A stretch of DNA of 64,000 nucleotides, taken from assembly GCA_032622095.1 (NCBI GenBank), contig CP136064.1, forward strand, positions 4,767,512 to 4,831,511, in the 5' to 3' direction. The first letter of the stretch is position 1; the number at the start of each line of letters is the position of its first letter. The DNA is from Siphonodentalium dalli. Lineage: Eukaryota; Mollusca; Scaphopoda; Gadilida; Siphonodentaliidae. The position numbers were made by a program, and so were the translations under genes. The notes beneath the pieces were generated by a model, which made no database searches, was not told the DNA's origin, and worked only from the letters and a program-made list of their open reading frames with translations. Below are positions 36,501-48,280 of this stretch, one piece after another.

Positions 36501-37920
36501 ATATGACCCATTATATGTATCTACTTCCAACACTTTTGTTGTTTGTGGATAGGTATGCATCTATGCAAATGGTTTGTACAAAGTTTGGGCTCCTCAGTTG
36601 GATTTAAGGGTATTGAGACAGCCCAACACACACAGCACCCATGATAAAACCATACAGCACCCGTGCCTATGAAAACATATTTCTGAGTCAGCCATCTCTC
36701 AGACTATACCCATTCTGTAAATGATTCCACATTTCACTCTAGAATATATAGATCAATGGGAAAAAATATTTGGGCACCTGAATGGGATTTTGGGCTCTAT
36801 TCAGGGGGGATATTTGGTTTTTTTAATGGTTAAATTGGTATATTTAACTGGAATTGGGTCCTGTAAAGGTATATACTTCTAGGTCTCCTAGTGTTTTTGG
36901 AAATATCTGCATCAGTATAAGAAGATTTGCAAAAGTTTGGGCTCCTTAGTGGGTTTTAAGGGTATGGAGACAGCCCAACACCCACAGCACCCATGACAAT
37001 TCAAGTTAAATTGGTATATTTAACTTGAATTGGGCCATATGACCCATTATATGTATCTACTTCCAACACTTTTGTTGTTTGTGGATAGGTATGCATCTAT
37101 GCAAATGGTTTGCACAAAGTTTGGGCTCCTCAGTGGGTTTTAAGGGTATTGAGACAGCCCAACACCCACAGCACCCATGATAAAACCATACAGCACCCGT
37201 GCCTATGAAAACATATTTCTGAATCAGCCATCTCTCAGACTATACTCATTCTGTAAATGATTCCATATTTCACTCTAGAATATATAGAGGCAATGGCAAC
37301 AAAATATTTGGGCACCTGAATGGGATTTTGGGCTCTATTCAGGGGGGATATTTGGTTTTTTAAATGGTTAAATTTGTATATTTAACTGGAATTGGGTCCT
37401 GTAAAGGTATATACTTCTAGGTCTCCTAGTGTTTTTGGAAATATCTGCATCAGTATAAGAAGATTTGCAAAAGTTTGGGCTCCTTAGTGGGTTTTAAGGG
37501 TATGGAGACAGCCCAACACCCACAGCACCCATGACAATTCAAGTTAAATTGGTATATTTAACTTGAATTGGGCCATATGACCCATTATATGTATCTACTT
37601 CCAACACTTTTGTTGTTTGTGGATAGGTATGCATCTATGCAAATGGTTTGCACAAAGTTTGGGCTCCTCAGTGGGTTTTAAGGGTATTGAGACAGCCCAA
37701 CACCCACAGCACCCATGATAAAACCATACAGCACCCGTGCCTATGAAAACATATTTCTGAATCAGCCATCTCTCAGACTATACTCATTCTGTAAATGATT
37801 CCATATTTCACTCTAGAATATATAGAGGCAATGGGAAAAAAATATTTGGGCACCTGAATGGGATTTTGGGCTCTAGTCAGGGGGGATATTTGGTTTTTTT
37901 AATGGTTAAATTGGTATAAT

Positions 37921-38640
37921 TAACGTGAATTGTGACCCATTATAGATTTCTACTTCCTGTAGTTTTAGTGTTTCATCTGTATAAGAATATGTGCAAAAGT
38001 TTGGGCTCCTCAGTGGGTTTTTAGGAGATGGTGACAGCCCAACATCCACGGCACCCATGATGAAACCATACAGCGGCTATGAAAACATATTTCTGGGTCA
38101 GTGTTCTCTCAGACTATACCTATTCTGAAAATTAATCCAGTTTACTTCTGAATATATGTAGGCAATGGTAAAACAATTCTTTGGGCACCTGAATGGTATT
38201 TTGGGCTCTGGTCAGGGGGAGGGGAATATTTGGGTTTTTAAATAGTTAAGTTGGTATATTTATCTTGAATTGTGACCCATTATAGATATCAACTTCCAGT
38301 ACTTTTAGTGTTTTTGGAAATATATTCATCTGTTTAAGAAGATGTGCAAAAGTTTGGGCTCCTCGGTGGGTTTTAAGGGTGTGGTGACAGCCCAACACCC
38401 ACGGCAGCCATGATGAAACCATACAACACCCGTGCCTATAAAATCATTTTTCTGGGTCTCAGACTATGCCCATTCTGAAAATGATATATTTTGGCACCTG
38501 GAAGTTATTTTGGGCTCTGGTCAAGGGGAGTGGAATATTAGGAATTTTAATAGTCAAGTTGGTATATTTAACTTATATTGTGCCATTATTGATATCTATA
38601 TCACGAACTCGAATTTACTCTATATATGAATTTGGATTGT
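37921..38640 (+). repeat. Diverged satellite monomers at the right edge of the array
   Basis: Two decayed A-type units (about 37920 and 38275) keep AAAGTTTGGGCTCCTC, GACAGCCCAACA and GATTTTGGGCTCTGGTC but carry many changes and gaps. No B unit is present. Typical old edge of a satellite whose centre has been homogenised. Confidence 0.85.
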
Positions 38641-40070
38641 TGATTTATAAAATGTGGGGAATTAGCAATAGAGCTTTAGTAAACTATGAGGGGACCTTCA
38701 GAAAGTAACACTAACAACACCTGGTCTGAATTCACTTCTATATTCTGATATGTATAATATGTACCCTGATGCATATGTTATGATGGGATGAACATGAACA
38801 ATAAATTAAAGTAACAGGGCATCAATATAACATGCATAAGAATGGTATAATTCACCTACGTTATTCCTTTTAAGCATCGAGCAATATATATATGAAATAA
38901 CATGAGTAGTAGTATGTATGACGCAGTTGATCATGATTATTAGCAATGTATAAGTTTACTTATTGAAGTGTCACTGTCGACTATAGTTAGGTTGATCGAA
39001 GTGGAATACTTTATGTAGTCATGTATATTTGGCTTGAATCATGAAAAGGTAATTCATATTACACACCGCCGTATGTGGCTAGATTTGCTGAAGTAGCATA
39101 TTGAACACTGCCATGAATGGCTAACATTATTGAGATATAATTGATGATTTATACTGCCCCATTTTCTGGCAAATACTTGTATTGCCAAGTATGTAGTTTC
39201 ACGCTATATCATGGTGGGAATCACTGTTCTTCCCAGAGTCATTGGGCCATGTACTTGGCTCCATCTTATCCTACTCATAGGAGACATATATGAAATATCA
39301 TGTTTAGAAACATTATCCTGGGGACCCCTTTTAGTAGTAGGACCTTATACAATGCTTCATTCTAATGTTCACATGCGATACATCTCTACCAAGCTAGATA
39401 ATGTGAAATGATAATCAATCTGGATAATAATTCATACATATTGGAATGAGATTGAGATAGGTAATATATATGATAAAAACCTGCAACTAGCACTAATGTT
39501 AATATATATACTAGGTAACAATTAAACCATCATGTTATAGCAACATTCTTGAATAGGTGATAAGTATTGAATATGTCTATATTACTTAACTTCAAATTAT
39601 AGCTCTCTAGTTCCATGTTGAATTGTCTGCTGCACTCTTTGCATCCAAGTGTATATCCTAGCTGCCACTAAGTGTCCTCATCATTGTAAAATATAAGTAT
39701 TTATTTCTTTTTAAGAAGGCAGTGGTTGGTCAATATATGAATCAGTATGTCACCTCCTCATGCCAGAGGCTCATTTGATAATCAAGTTAATTGAGCCCTT
39801 TATGGTTAATTGGTTGAGATTCTATTAACACCTCTTTGTGCCATTCATTAATTAACAGGTTCAAGTCGTCTGAACCTGTAGGCCATGTAATTAAGAAGTG
39901 GTTTGAATACAAGCTGTATTGTTACTGTGACTTAATGAACAAAGGAGTAATTTAATTATTATGTTTTATAATGTTGCCTCTAAATGACATCTCAGGTCTT
40001 ATTCTAGTTCGTATGCAACAAACCCATTATTTCTGATAGTAAATAATATAATTTAGAAAACAGTTATTTA
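38641..40070. other. AT-rich single-copy-looking DNA, no gene seen
   Basis: No satellite, AAATAAG or inverted-repeat structure is apparent. Open frames (for example 39211-39411, 66 codons) lack recognisable domains or supporting splice context. This is the largest stretch in the window not explained by a repeat. Confidence 0.5.
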
Positions 40071-41020
40071 CTATCGAATCTGGTCTGTCATATCTACATC
40101 CAGGGCTTTTAGTGTTATTGAATAGGTAAGCACCTATGTAAATGATTTCCCGTATTGGATTTAAGAGTATGGAGCCAGCCCAACACCCACAGCACCCATG
40201 GTAAACCATACAGCATCTGTGCCTATAGAGTCATATTTTGGGGTCAGTGTTCAATCAGACAACACTCATTTATGAAACATGATTCCACATATGACTTTAG
40301 AGTATAGGCAGGCGATCAACAGAAAATATTTTGTTACCTGGAAGGGAATTTGGGCGAGGGGAGAGGAATATTTGTGTTTTTAATAGCCATATTGGTATTT
40401 TAGGCTTAGGAATCAGTCCAACACCCATACCACCCATGATAAAACATATGGCACTGGTACCTATGAAATAATATTTTGGGGTCAGTGTTATCTCAGACAC
40501 CGAAAAAAAGATTATTTGGGCACCTGGAAGGGATTTTGGGCTGAAGGGGAGGTGAATATTTGTGTTTAATAGTCAAATGGATAATTTTAACTTGAATTGG
40601 GCCCAGTAACCCATTTAATGTTTGGGCACGTTGAAGGGATTTTGGGCTCAGGTGAGGTGAATATTTGTGTTTAAAGTCGATTGGGTATTTTTTAACTTGA
40701 ATTGGGCCCAGTACCCATTAATTTGTTAATAGATAGATCTGCATCTGCATAAAATATTTACTGAAGTTTGAGCTCCTGGTTGGGATTGAAGGGCACGGAG
40801 CTTGCCCAACACCTGCAGCACCCATGATAAATCCAATGGACCATGCAACACCTGTGCTTATGAAATAATATTTTGGGGTCAGTCTCAGACTCTACTCATT
40901 CTGAAAATGATTCCACATTTGACTTTAGAATATAGGCAGGCACTGAACAAAACAATTTGGCCACATGAAAGGGATTTTGGTCTCAGTGGGGAGGTGAATA
41001 TTTGTTTGTTCATGGTCTAA
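40071..41020 (+). repeat. Highly diverged satellite monomers
   Basis: CCAGCCCAACACCCACAGCA, ACCATACAGC, TTGGGCACC.GGAAGGGATTTTGGGC and AACTTGAATTGGGCCC recur in A-monomer order, with truncations, at about 40076, 40410, 40510, 40620 and 40740. Older than the edge units at 37921-38640. Confidence 0.75.
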
Positions 41021-42270
41021 TTGGTATTATTAAATTGCATTTGATGAGCGAAATAAGCTCATATCAATATAGGCTCTGTGTGGAGATAAACGTCCAATAT
41101 GGGACCATGATTTCCATACAAATAAGCACGCAACGGTCTTATTTTAATGAGCGAAATAAGTCCCTATTGGTATTATTTAATCACAATATACGCTCTATAT
41201 GGACTTAAAATTCAGTTTTTAAAACAGTCGAATATGGGACTATCTCCGGACGCAAAAAGCCCATATTGGTATTATTAAATTTACCGTTTTTGATCGTAAC
41301 ATATCCTCACAAAAATAGGTTCATAGTGGAAATAAATATCAACATATGATTTAATAGACTTATTTGATTCAGAAATAAGCCCACAGTGAGCTTATAGCCA
41401 TTACGCCATTGAATCGCGAGGGTCGCATATATAAAAAATAAAGAGTGTGCATCTGATATTGGTCATGTCGATGAAAAAAGCTAGATTAATAATAATAATA
41501 TGGGTTTATTTCGTACGAAAATAGTCCCATATTGGACTGTTTTAAAAAACCGCGTTTTAGGTCCATATATAAAGCTTATATTAAATAACGCCAATATGAG
41601 CTTATTTCGCACATTAAAATAAAACCGTTATGTGCTTATTTTCACGAGGATGAAATGTACATGGAAAGTCTTGTGTTGGTTTATTCGTGTTATTTTTCAG
41701 CCTGTTCTTGAGAAAATAAGCCCATAATCTGATTCTGAAATAAGAACATATTAAGCTTAAACCCTTATTCCGTTGATTGGCGCGAGCCACAGTGAGAACA
41801 CCGTACAAAGAGCGTAGCTTTGGTAAGTCGTGTTGATGGAAAAAGTTTAGATTAAATAATGCCAATATGGGCTTATTTCGTATGTAAATAGTCCCATATT
41901 GTACTGTTTTAAACAGCCTGTTCCCAAACAAAAACGGGCACATTATTTGCTTATAATAATTTTTTTTAGGTAGATAATCTGCTTAGAATCGCCTCATTTT
42001 GAGTCGATAATGTGCTAAAATTGAGAGCATAGTCACATTATCGACTGACAATGAGTCGATTGTAAACAGATTGTTTGCGGAAAATGACACAAATAAGCCA
42101 ACTTACGACTTTCAAGTGTAAGCTCTTTAACATGTGTTTTCAATGTGGCCCGCGCCATAGAACCAGATAACGATATGATCTATTATCTCCTTATTTCACA
42201 ATTAAATAATCATATTATGTACTTATTTCACATTATGGGCCGATTATGTGCGTATTTGCGCGAGGATATG
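41021..42270. repeat. AAATAAG-family repeat block 1
   Basis: Recurring words are GAGCGAAATAAGCTCATAT, its complement, AAAACAGTCCAATATGGGAC, GGTATTATTTAATC, GGCCCGCGCCATTGAAC-like and GAGGATATGTTG. Words occur in both orientations. The block includes one long hairpin (41976-42073) and ends at the insertion site of the foldback element. No coding sequence. Confidence 0.75.
41976..42073. repeat. Long hairpin module of the AAATAAG family
   Basis: The left arm AATCTGCTTAGAATCGCCTC, continuing through GAGTCGATAATGTG, is mirrored by CACATTATCGACTC, AATGAG and CAGATT: arms of about 39 bases with a ~20-base loop. Further copies lie near 43167-43263, 45948-46053, 52542-52638, 53812-53914 and 55525-55625. 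Confidence 0.8.
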
Positions 42271-42278
42271 TTGTGACA
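42271..42278. repeat. Target-site duplication TTGTGACA, left
   Basis: Repeated exactly at 44713-44720. Joining the outer flanks gives GAGGATATG, TTGTGACA, GGACATATC, ACGCTCTTTA, which matches the uninterrupted AAATAAG-family sequence near 55808-55842. Confidence 0.85.
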
Positions 42279-44712
42279 CGAGCTCCATGAATTCCGTTCC
42301 CAGTTCCCAGTTCCCTATTCTCCTAAAATTGCACTTTTCGTTTACTAAATCGGCTGCGTAGCCAGAGTCATGGTGGCCCCCCGGGAATCCTTGTATTTTC
42401 GTGCGGTGCCACACAGCGGGGATCTATATGAAAGGGACGCGACCATGCAGCCCCTTCCAAATTTTCGAAAATTGAGCTGAAGGCGTGCATGGGGTGTCAA
42501 AATTGCACTTTTCGTTACTAAATCGGCTGCATCGGATGAAAATAATGAAAAAAATGTCATTTTTCGTTGCAAATCGTCTGCGTAGGCATATCCACAGCAG
42601 CCACGGGGCTCTCGTTGTGGATTCTTCTTATGCCACCACTAGTCCATCGAGAGATCACAAACTGGTTCACATACGCCTGTCCAGCTGTTCAAAAATTGGG
42701 CGTAAGTCGTGCGTGGGGTCAAAATAATGAAACAAAGTTCATTTTTCGTTGCTAAATCGCCTGCGTAGGCATAACCATATAGCAGTCACGAGACTATCCG
42801 TGTGGATTTTTCTTCTGCCACCACCAGTCCATCTAGAAATTACAAATCAATTAACATGCTCCCGTCCAGCTGTTCACAAATTGAGCGTAAGTCGTGCGTG
42901 GTGTCAAAATAATGAAAAAAAATTCATTTTTCGTTGCTAAATCACCTGCGTAGGCATAATCATAGACGCTACGGGGCTATCCTTGTGGATTCTTCTTGTG
43001 CCGCTACAAGTCCATCTAGAAATCACAAAATATGTCATATAAACTTGTCCAGCTATTCAACAGTTGGGCGTAAATCGTGCGTGGGGTAAAAATATGACAT
43101 TTTTCGTTGCTTAATCCTGAAAACCAGCACATTATTTGCTGAGAAGAAACAATAATTTAGGTAGATAATCTGCTTAGAATCGCCTCATTTTGAGTCGACA
43201 ATGTGCTGAAAATGAGTTCCTATTAGTCAAATTATCGACTCATAGAGGCAATTCTAAGTAAATTATGTGCTGACAATGACAAAAATAAAAACCAAACTTT
43301 TCAGGTGTACGCTCATTAGCATGTATTTTCACTGTGGCACGCACCAAAACACGAAATGACGACTATGACTCCATTATCTGCTTATTTCATAACCAAATAA
43401 TCACTTTAAGTACCTAATTAAAATTTAGGTCGGTTTTGTGCGTATTCGTGCGATGATATGTTACTAAATCGCCTGCGTTGGCATAACCATAGCAGCCACG
43501 GGGCTACCCTTGTGGATTCTTCTTATACCACAATTAGTCCATCTATAAATCACAAACTAGTTCACATACGCCTGTCCAGCTGTTCAAAAATTGGGCGTAA
43601 GTCGTGCGTGGGGTCAAAATAATGAAAAAAAAGATAATTTTTCGTTGCTAAATCGCCTGCGTAGGCATACACATAGCAGCCACGAGGGTATCCTTGTGGA
43701 TGCTTCTTAAGCCACCACTAGTCCATCTAAAAATCACAAACATAGTCACATAAGCCTGTCCAGTTGTTCAAAAATTGGGCGTAAGTCGTGCGTGGGGTCA
43801 AAATAATGAAAAAAAATCATTTCTCATTGCTAAATCGCCTGCGTAGGCATAACCGTAGCTGCCACGAGTCTATCCTTGTGGAATCGAAACATCACAAACT
43901 AGGTCCCATAAAATGCAAGGGATTCCAGGGTGGCCGCCATGGTTCTGGCTACGCAGCCGAGTTAGCAACAAAAAAATGCAATTTTTAGCTCCATGCATGC
44001 ACGACTTCAGCCCAATTTTCAAAAAAGTGGAAGGGCTATATGGCCGCGTCCCTGTCCTATAGATGCGCGCTGGGTGGCACCGCACAAAAATACAAGGATT
44101 CCCGGGTGGTCGCCATGGTTCTGGCTACGCAGCCGATTTAGTAACAAAAAGTGCGATTTTGAGCTCCATGCACGACTTTAGACCAATCTTCGAAACATTG
44201 GAAGGGGCTATATGGTCGCGTCCCTGTCCTATAGATGACAACTGGGTGGCACCGCACGAAAATACAAGGATTCCCGTGTGGCCATCATGACTGTCTACAC
44301 AGCCGATTTAGTAACTAAAAGTGCTATTTTGACACCCCATGCATGACTTCAGCCCGATTTTTGAAAATTTGGAAGGGGCTGCATGGTCGCGTCCCTTTCC
44401 TATAGATGCCCGCTTGGTGGCACCGCACGAAACTACAAGGATTCCCGGGTGGCCACCATGACTCTGGCTACGCAGCCGATTTAGTAACGAAAAGTGCTAT
44501 ATTGACACCCCATGCACGACTTCAGCCCGATTTTCGAAAATTTGGAAGGGGCTGCATGGTCGCGTCCCTTTCCTATAGATGCCAGCTGGGTGGCACCGCA
44601 CGAAAATACAAGGATTCCCGGGTGGCCACCATGACTCTGGATACGTATCCGATTTAGTAACGAAAAGTGCAATTTTAGGGGAACTGGGAACTGGGAACGG
44701 AATTCATGGAGC
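42279..44712. mobile_element. Foldback-type DNA transposon, 2.43 kb, 8-bp duplication
   Basis: Terminal inverted repeats contain GCTCCATGAATTCCG followed by GTTCCCAGTTCCCAGTTCCC, then a ~187-bp repeat. The left arm (42322-43890, plus sense) holds one 187-type unit and then about six 185-type units (cores TTCGTTGCTAAATCGCCTGC near 42560, 42745, 42935, 43105, 43455, 43640 and 43825). The right arm (about 43900-44690, minus sense) holds four to five 187-type units. The two unit types are homologous (TTTTCGTT.CTAAATCG.CTGCGTAG, TGCCACCA, AAGTCGTGC.TGGGG). Orientation flips near 43890. No transposase. An 8-bp duplication is compatible with hAT, P, Merlin or Mutator-type mobilisation; I cannot choose. 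Confidence 0.85.
43117..43460 (+). mobile_element. AAATAAG hairpin module inserted in a 185-bp repeat
   Basis: The 185-bp unit is broken after CGTTGCTTAATC (to 43116) and resumes with GTTACTAAATCGCC (from 43460). Between them lies one hairpin module (start CTGAAAACCAGCACATTA, end GCGATGATAT). The duplicated GTT.CT.AATC words could be an imperfect target duplication. This suggests the module moves on its own. Confidence 0.6.
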
Positions 44713-44720
44713 TTGTGACA

Positions 44721-45784
44721 GGACATATCACGCTCTTTACTTGCGCCAGTCTATGCTGGGCGCAAGCAATGTTTTCGGTCAGGATCTCTGTTTATCTGTT
44801 TATTTGTCTGTCCTTCCACGAATATGTTACGTCATACCGGAAGTACAGAATGTAAAGAATGCACATGCGCTAATATGAAATGATGGCACCAATTGTAATT
44901 TAAATCCACATTTATACTAAATTTGCATTGTTATCTCGTTTTATTTTGGTAATAAATCGTTCATAAAAGAACAAAATTGAAAGATTGCTTTCTTTGAAAC
45001 TCGGAAAATTATTTGAGATCGAGTCTAAAAGATGCGTGCGGAATCGTTTTTTTTTTCTCGCATAGAAAATGATGTGCGAACAAATTTCTGGAAACTTTCT
45101 TCGACGTTCAAAACATTTCCGAAAGACGCAGGTGCATATAAACCATGTCCGGCCGAACGATCGAGCGCATGGTTCTAGACAAAATTGTACTGAAAAATAT
45201 GTTGAAACATGGATTATTAAAGCGCCTTATTAATTAACTGGGAAAACAAGCTTTCTCATTCTCAAAGCAATTGGCATTTTGATGATATGTTCCCGAATAC
45301 CGTAGATCAGTCGCTATAAGGGCATGTTCACATTGATACATTGATAATCAAAGACTAACCAATGATCGCGTGTCTTTTATTTAATTGTGTCGGAATTGAC
45401 TTTGACGTTTTTTGCCGCTGAAGTGCAATGACATACACAAAGCATTCTAGTCAAACTAGTAATGTAACCCAATTGGTATATAATATATAGCATCAGTGGC
45501 AACCAATCGTATTCACACCCTTCATATGAGCGATGTCTATATTGTTCTATAAATATGTCAAACAACTCTTACGTCATTACTAAGACCATAATTAGTGTAA
45601 TAGATCAACTGGAGATAACAGAGATATTCTGTCGTACACACAAATATTTCAGCGATGGATGAACTGAAATTTGATATCTAGATTCTCTATCGATCTCTCA
45701 AAAGAGGGCCCAGCACCCGTGGTTCAAACTGCTGTTGGCAAGATATCACAAAACATGCCATATGTGTGATGGGTGCATTCTAGT
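44721..45784. other. No gene seen
   Basis: Begins as a continuation of the AAATAAG target (ACGCTCTTTA), then becomes unrecognised AT-rich DNA. A small hairpin, CTTGCGCC and GGGCGCAAG, lies at about 44740-44766. Open frames here are short and without recognisable domains. Confidence 0.45.
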
Positions 45785-48280
45785 GCAAATGTGTTTTACT
45801 ACGGTTCGCGTCATTCAACTGAATAGCGGGTATAAGCTCACTAGGCTTATTTTGTATGTAAATAGTCCCATATTGTTCTGTTTTAAACAGCCTGTTCTCC
45901 CTAAAATCCGCACATTACCTGCTTATAATAAAGCTTTTTATGTATATAATCTGCTTAGAATCGCCTCATATTAAGTCGGTATAATGTGCTGAAAATTAGA
46001 ACATTTTAGTCATAATATCGACTCATAATGAGGCTATTCTATATAAGCAGATTATATGTGGACAATGAAACAAATAAGCGAACCCATGGCTTTTCAGGTG
46101 TACGCTCTTTAATATGTGTTTTCACTGTGGCCCGCGCCATAATACGAAATCACGGTTATGACTCCAGTATATGCTTATTTGAGAATCAAATAATCACAAT
46201 ACGTAACTATTTCACATTATAGGTCGATTATGTGCGTATTTATGGGAGGATATGTTAGTTTTAAAAACCGTGTTTTATGTCAATATAGAGCTTATATATA
46301 TTGCGATTAAATAAGCCAACATTAGCTTATATGAATAAAATTAAGTGCTTATTTTCAAGAAAATAGCCTGACCTCTGCATGGTAAATGTTGAGTTGTTTA
46401 ATCGTCTTGTTTTCCAGCCTAGCTGTTCTCGTGAAAATAAGCACAACACAGGCCAATATCATATTGGTATGTGCTTATTTTCACGAGACCAAGCACAACA
46501 CGGGCCAATATCATATTGGTATGTGCTTATTTTCACGAGACCAGGCTGACATCTGCATGGTAAGTCTTGGGTTGGTTTATTTGTGTTATTTTCAACACGA
46601 ATTGCTAAAATAAGCATAAGGCGGGCTTATCGCATATTGAAATATCCCAAAGCATATATTTAGTGTTCAATTAATGACAATATGCAGTCTGTTCTCGTAA
46701 AAATAAGCTCATAACGGGCTTATTTTAATGAGCTAAGTAAGCTCATACTGGCATCATTTAACCTCAATATACCTGAACTTTTTATATATTGACCTAAACA
46801 CGGTTTTTAAAACAGTCAAATGTTGGACTATTTTTACACGGAATAAGCCTATCTTTGGTATTATTTAATCTACTTTTTTTCTTCGCAACACATCCTCATG
46901 TAATTAGGTTCATATTGGACCTAAATATTCACACTGTTCATATGGACTTATTTGATTCTAAAATAAGCCCACGGTGAGGTTATCTCTATCATTCCTTTGA
47001 ATGTCGCGGGCCACAGTTAACACACATTATAAGGAGCGTGAATCTAGTAGGTCGTGTCGATGGAAAAAAGGTAGATTAAATAATGCCAATATGGGCTTAT
47101 TTCGTATGAAAATAATCCCATATTGGATTGTTTAAAAAAAAACCCGTTTTAGGTCCATATAGAACGTATATTGCGGTTAAATAATGCCAAAAGGAGCTTA
47201 TTTCGCGCAGCAAAAAAATCCCGTTATGAGCTGATAGCTACATGGTAAGTCTTGATTTGGTTTATTTGTGTTGTTTTGCACAACACGAATTGCAAAAATA
47301 AGCACAAAACAGGCTTCTCGCATATTGAAATATCCCATATAGGGCTGTTTTAATAACTATAGTTTAAGCACATATAGAGCGTATAGTGTTTTCGAATAAT
47401 GTCAATATGCAGTGATACTGTACCCATGTATATGATGCACATACCCAAATATACCGTGGTATCTACAAAAGTATACCCTCATACCCACATCTATAAGAGT
47501 GTTGTGTCCATATATAGCGTATATTGCGGTTAAATAATGCCAATATAAGCTTATTTCGCTCAAAATGTGCTTATTTTCACAAGAACAATCTGTATGGTAA
47601 GTCTTGAGATGGTTGATTCGTGTTTGTTTTCCACTCTATTGTCATGAAACTGAACACAATATGGGCTTATCTCATATTCAAATATCCAATATACACAAAA
47701 AAAGGGCTGTTTTAATAGCCAGCGTTTAGGCCCACATGGAGCGTTTTTGAGTTTTCAAATAATGTCAATTTGTAGCCTGTTCTCGTTAAAATAAACACAT
47801 AACGGGGCTTATTTTAATGAGCGAAATAAACTAATATAGTCGTATTATTTAACCTAATATACATGCACGCTATATATATGGACCTATTAAACGCGGTTTT
47901 TAAAACAGTCCAATATCTAATTTTTTTAATAGCAGCATATCCTCGGGTAAATACATGTAGGTTCATATTGGACCTAAGTATTCACATAGGTTAATTTTTG
48001 GACTTGATTCTGTAGTAAGCACACAGTGAGCTTATAGCCATTATTCCGTTGAATGGCGAGGGCCGCATAGAAAACACATTATAAAGAGCTTGAATCTGGT
48101 AGGTCGTGTCGATGAAAAAAGCTAGATTAAATAATACTAATATGGGGTTATTTTGCGTTATTTATAGGTCCATATATAAACCGTATATTGCGGTTAAATA
48201 ACGCCCAAAGAATCTTATTTCGCTCATTAAAACAAGCCCGATATGAGCTTGTTTTCACGAGAGGCTGAAATGTGCATGTG
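45785..48280. repeat. AAATAAG-family repeat block 2
   Basis: Continuous run of the family words in both orientations, with a hairpin module at 45948-46053. The recurring unit boundary reads CACGAGAACAGGCTG, about 55 bases, then CAGCCTGTTCTCGTG, an inverted pair that may be the true end of the element. The block is interrupted at about 48281 by a LINE, and the other half of the broken unit resumes at 51743 (GGTAAGTC..GTTTATTCGTGTTG). Confidence 0.7.
46429..46538. repeat. Two tandem ~53-bp hairpins
   Basis: CTCGTGAAAATAAGCAC, GGCCAATATCATATTGGTAT and GTGCTTATTTTCACGAG form a near-complete palindrome. The inner part is present twice in a row, differing by one or two bases, a local expansion. 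Confidence 0.75.

Larger units (their letters stand above)
8268..37920 (+). repeat. 29.6-kb satellite array of A (360-bp) and B (180-bp) monomers in HORs
   Basis: A monomers start with TATCTACTTCCAACACTTTT and contain GCACCCATGATAAAACC, CTCTCAGACTATACCCATTC and GGCACCTGAATGGGATTTTG. B monomers start TATATACTTCTAGGTCTCC, share AGTTTGGGCTCCT, GACAGCCCAACACCCACAGC and ACCCATGA with A, then jump to TTAAATTGGTATATTTAAC, missing about 180 bases. By eye there are about 60 A and 45 B; 15 A are followed directly by A, giving HORs of one A plus two, three, four or six AB pairs (about 1440, 1980, 2520 and 3590 bp). Monomers differ mainly by a few marker substitutions and T-run length. The left units (8268-8670) are more diverged. 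No frame is coding. Centromeric or heterochromatic function is possible but unproven. Confidence 0.95.

Noticed and set aside
8268-37920. Declaring the array a centromere
   Set aside because: Period and HOR structure would fit, but no CENP-B-box-like motif was seen and sequence alone cannot show centromere identity.
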